From assembly GCA_019752245.1 (NCBI GenBank), contig JAIEMH010000199.1, positions 1 through 16,578 of the forward strand: a stretch of 16,578 bases of DNA, written 5' to 3'. A model generated the notes under the pieces. The model did no database searches. It saw nothing but the letters and a program-made list of their open reading frames with translations, and was not told the origin of the DNA. Position numbers and translations under genes: made by a program. The stretch comes from Flavobacteriaceae bacterium (GTDB taxonomy: Bacteria; Bacteroidota; Bacteroidia; Flavobacteriales; Flavobacteriaceae). Positions within the stretch are counted from its first letter, which is position 1; every line of letters starts with the position of its first letter. This document shows, one piece after another, positions 15,005-16,578 of this stretch.

Positions 15005-15008
15005 AAAA

Positions 15009-15698
15009 TTATTCTATTCCTTTCTCGAAATCATCTGGAGTCACTGAATTGTCAACATTATAATCTCCAATTTTAGTTCGTCTCAAAGCCGATAAATGGC
15101 CTCCAGATTGAAGTGCAATTCCAAAATCATAGGCTAACGAACGGATGTAAGTTCCTTTGCTACAAGTGACGCGAAAATCAATTTCCGGCAAGGCAATTCT
15201 AGTAATTTCAAACTCGTGAATGGTAGTTTTTCTAAAAGCAATTTCAACTTCTTCACCAGCACGTGCGTGTTCATAAAGTCGTTTTCCGTCTTTTTTTATT
15301 GCCGAAAAAACAGGTGGTTTTTGGTCTATTTCGCCAAGAAATTGTTTTGTTGTTTCAAGTAGTAAGGTTTCGGTAATGTGCTCTGTTGGAAAAGTTTTAT
15401 CAACTTCGGTTTCTAGATCGTAACTTGGCGTTGTAGCTCCAACAGTTATTGTGCCAGTATATTCTTTGGCTTGCGCCTGAATTTCAGTAATTCTTTTAGT
15501 GAATTTTCCGGTGCAAATAATTAATAAACCAGTTGCTAACGGATCTAAAGTTCCAGCATGGCCAATTTTAAATTTCTTAGGAAGATTGTACTGGCGTTTT
15601 AAAATGTATTTCAATTTATTCACTGCCTGAAACGAACTCCATTTCAAAGGTTTGTCAATTAGAATAATTTGACCTTCTAGATAGTCTTCGGCTGTCAT
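15009..15698 (-). CDS. truB: tRNA pseudouridine(55) synthase TruB
   Basis: A 229-residue TruB that makes the pseudouridine of the T-loop at position 55 of tRNAs. The catalytic motif GHAGTLDPLATGLL (46-59) contains the nucleophile D52. Also seen are IDKPLKWSSFQAVNKLK (14-30), YTGTITVGATTPSYDLE and the KGTYIRSLAYDFG segment before the end. It is shorter than the E. coli enzyme because it lacks most of the C-terminal PUA domain, as is common in Bacteroidetes. The ATG start overlaps the uppP stop in TAATG (15700-15696), suggesting coupled translation. The small outer-membrane gene follows after four bases. Confidence 0.96.
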   Translation of the reverse strand: MTAEDYLEGQIILIDKPLKWSSFQAVNKLKYILKRQYNLPKKFKIGHAGTLDPLATGLLIICTGKFTKRITEIQAQAKEYTGTITVGATTPSYDLETEVDKTFPTEHITETLLLETTKQFLGEIDQKPPVFSAIKKDGKRLYEHARAGEEVEIAFRKTTIHEFEITRIALPEIDFRVTCSKGTYIRSLAYDFGIALQSGGHLSALRRTKIGDYNVDNSVTPDDFEKGIE

Positions 15699-16496
15699 TA
15701 GATTACGTCTAATTTTTGAATGAAAAAGTGAATTAATAGTAGTGCAATTCCAACTATAATTCTATAATATCCAAACAGTTTAAATCCGTTTTTACTTAAA
15801 AAACCAATGAAACTTTTAATTGCAATAAGAGCAACTATAAATCCAACAACATTTCCAATTATTAAAAAATTGATTTGTTCGTGCGTCAATACAAAACCAT
15901 CTTTATAATAGTCGTAACATTTTTTAACTGTTGCGCCCAACATTGTAGGAACAGCTAAAAAAAAATGAAAATTCTGCCGCAGTTGTTCTTGATAATTTCT
16001 GTGACATACCGCCAACAATACTTGCGCCGCTTCGTGAAACACCAGGAATCATTGCCAAACATTGAAAAAGTCCAATCTTGAAAGCTGTTGAGTAAGATAT
16101 TTCTTGGTTGGATGTAACTTCGGTTTTTGTAGAAAACCAATCGTCTACTTTCAATAAAATGATTCCGCCAAGTAAAAGTGAAATTGCAACAGTGACTGGG
16201 TTTTCTAATAAAGCATCAATTTTTTTACTAAAAAGCAATCCAAAAACCACTGCAGGAATAAAAGCTACTAGCAATTTAAAATAGAAATCGAAACTTTGAA
16301 AAAATCTTTTAAAGTATAAAACAACTACCGAAAGTATTGTTCCGAGTTGGATTACAATTGTAAAAAGTTTGGTAAAATCATCATGAGCAATTCCAAAAAA
16401 TGAACTTGCAATAATCATATGTCCAGTTGAAGAAACAGGAAGAAATTCAGTAATTCCTTCTATAATTGCAAGGACAATTGCTTGTAAATAATCCAT
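15698..16496 (-). CDS. uppP: Undecaprenyl-diphosphate phosphatase UppP, split by a frameshift
   Basis: UppP (BacA) removes a phosphate from C55-PP to recycle the lipid carrier of cell-wall synthesis at the inner membrane. The 5' frame from ATG 16496 gives EGITEFLPVSSTGH (13-26) and PGVSRSGASIVGG (151-163), both catalytic motifs, then AAEFSFFF, and ends after 190 residues with an unrelated tail (stop at 15924). The expected continuation, FFLAVPTMLGATVKKCYDYY and the last membrane helices, lies in another frame ending at 15698. The switch is at a run of nine T on the minus strand (A9 at 15957-15965 on plus). With eight T, one frame of 265 residues results, the normal family length. The cause may be a sequencing error, a real mutation, or slippage. 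Start and stop both overlap neighbours in TAATG. Confidence 0.9.
15957..15965. other. Nine-base homopolymer at the uppP frameshift
   Basis: A run of nine A on plus (T on the coding strand) marks the exact point where the uppP frame changes. One base fewer restores the canonical SFFLAVPTMLG sequence. Confidence 0.9.
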
Positions 16497-16578
16497 TATT
16501 TAGATTTTTTAAAAATAGAATAAATTGTAATTCCAAAACCAATTAAAACGGTTGTAGGTGCTAATCTAATTCTTCTAA
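16496..16578 (-). CDS. C-terminus of a DUF3098-type small membrane protein (5' end outside window)
   Basis: An open minus-strand frame enters from the right edge and encodes 26 residues before TAA (16498-16496). It reads RRIRLAPTTVLIGFGI, then TIYSIFKKSK. A hydrophobic helix after an RI-LAP motif and a short basic tail match the end of DUF3098 proteins, small membrane proteins that precede uppP and truB in many Bacteroidetes, often after ftsX. Its stop overlaps the uppP ATG in TAATG. The assignment is from context and a short match, so moderate. Confidence 0.6.
   Translation of the reverse strand, partial: RRIRLAPTTVLIGFGITIYSIFKKSK

Noticed and set aside
15955..16140. Third overlapping minus-strand frame of 61 residues within uppP
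   Set aside because: It is an out-of-frame reading of uppP; the other two frames together carry all the conserved sequence.
1..16578. Search for CRISPR arrays, transposases, integrases, tRNA/rRNA genes or defence genes
   Set aside because: None was seen; the genes are ordinary chromosomal housekeeping and envelope genes with uniform composition.

Overview
The window looks like a stretch of chromosome from a member of the Bacteroidetes, most likely Flavobacterium or a close relative. Four things point there. The DNA is AT-rich. Several genes are preceded by the flavobacterial -7 promoter box TAnnTTTG, with no clear Shine-Dalgarno sequences. Lineage-typical families are present: a DUF5686 outer-membrane protein with a CarboxypepD_reg-like domain, and a DUF3098-uppP-truB cluster. 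The predicted outer-membrane proteins have Bacteroidetes-style signal peptides ending just before Gln. Nothing suggests a mobile element, prophage, CRISPR array, defence island or biosynthetic cluster. No tRNA or rRNA gene was recognised.

Layout from left to right. The 3' tail of an outer-membrane beta-barrel gene (+) meets a PAP2-like membrane protein (-) tail to tail. Next come rpoN (sigma-54) and asnS (asparaginyl-tRNA synthetase), both on -, separated by a palindromic repeat. A two-lobed RND/MMPL-type exporter (-) lies upstream of asnS and diverges from a CPA2-family cation/proton antiporter (+). The antiporter converges, with a one-base gap, on a DUF5686 protein (-). The pyrH-frr operon (-) follows, with its own promoter and a strong terminator. 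A patatin-like phospholipase (-) diverges from a monothiol thioredoxin-fold protein (+). At the right edge a compact minus-strand operon reads DUF3098 - uppP - truB - small outer-membrane protein, with TAATG stop/start overlaps at two of its junctions.

Most of the identifiable genes are housekeeping: translation (asnS, frr, truB), nucleotide metabolism (pyrH), transcription (rpoN) and cell-wall lipid-carrier recycling (uppP). The rest are envelope proteins. I did not find a convincing new multi-gene system.

Three observations deserve a second look. First, uppP is split by one extra base in a nine-T run; removing it restores a normal 265-residue protein. Second, at three genes the longest open frame begins at a TTG that is part of a TAnnTTTG promoter box, so the true start is a downstream ATG and two of the mRNAs would have very short leaders. 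Third, several intergenic spacers hold palindromic or repeat-like elements: after rpoN, between asnS and rpoN, in the asnS leader, and between pyrH and frr.
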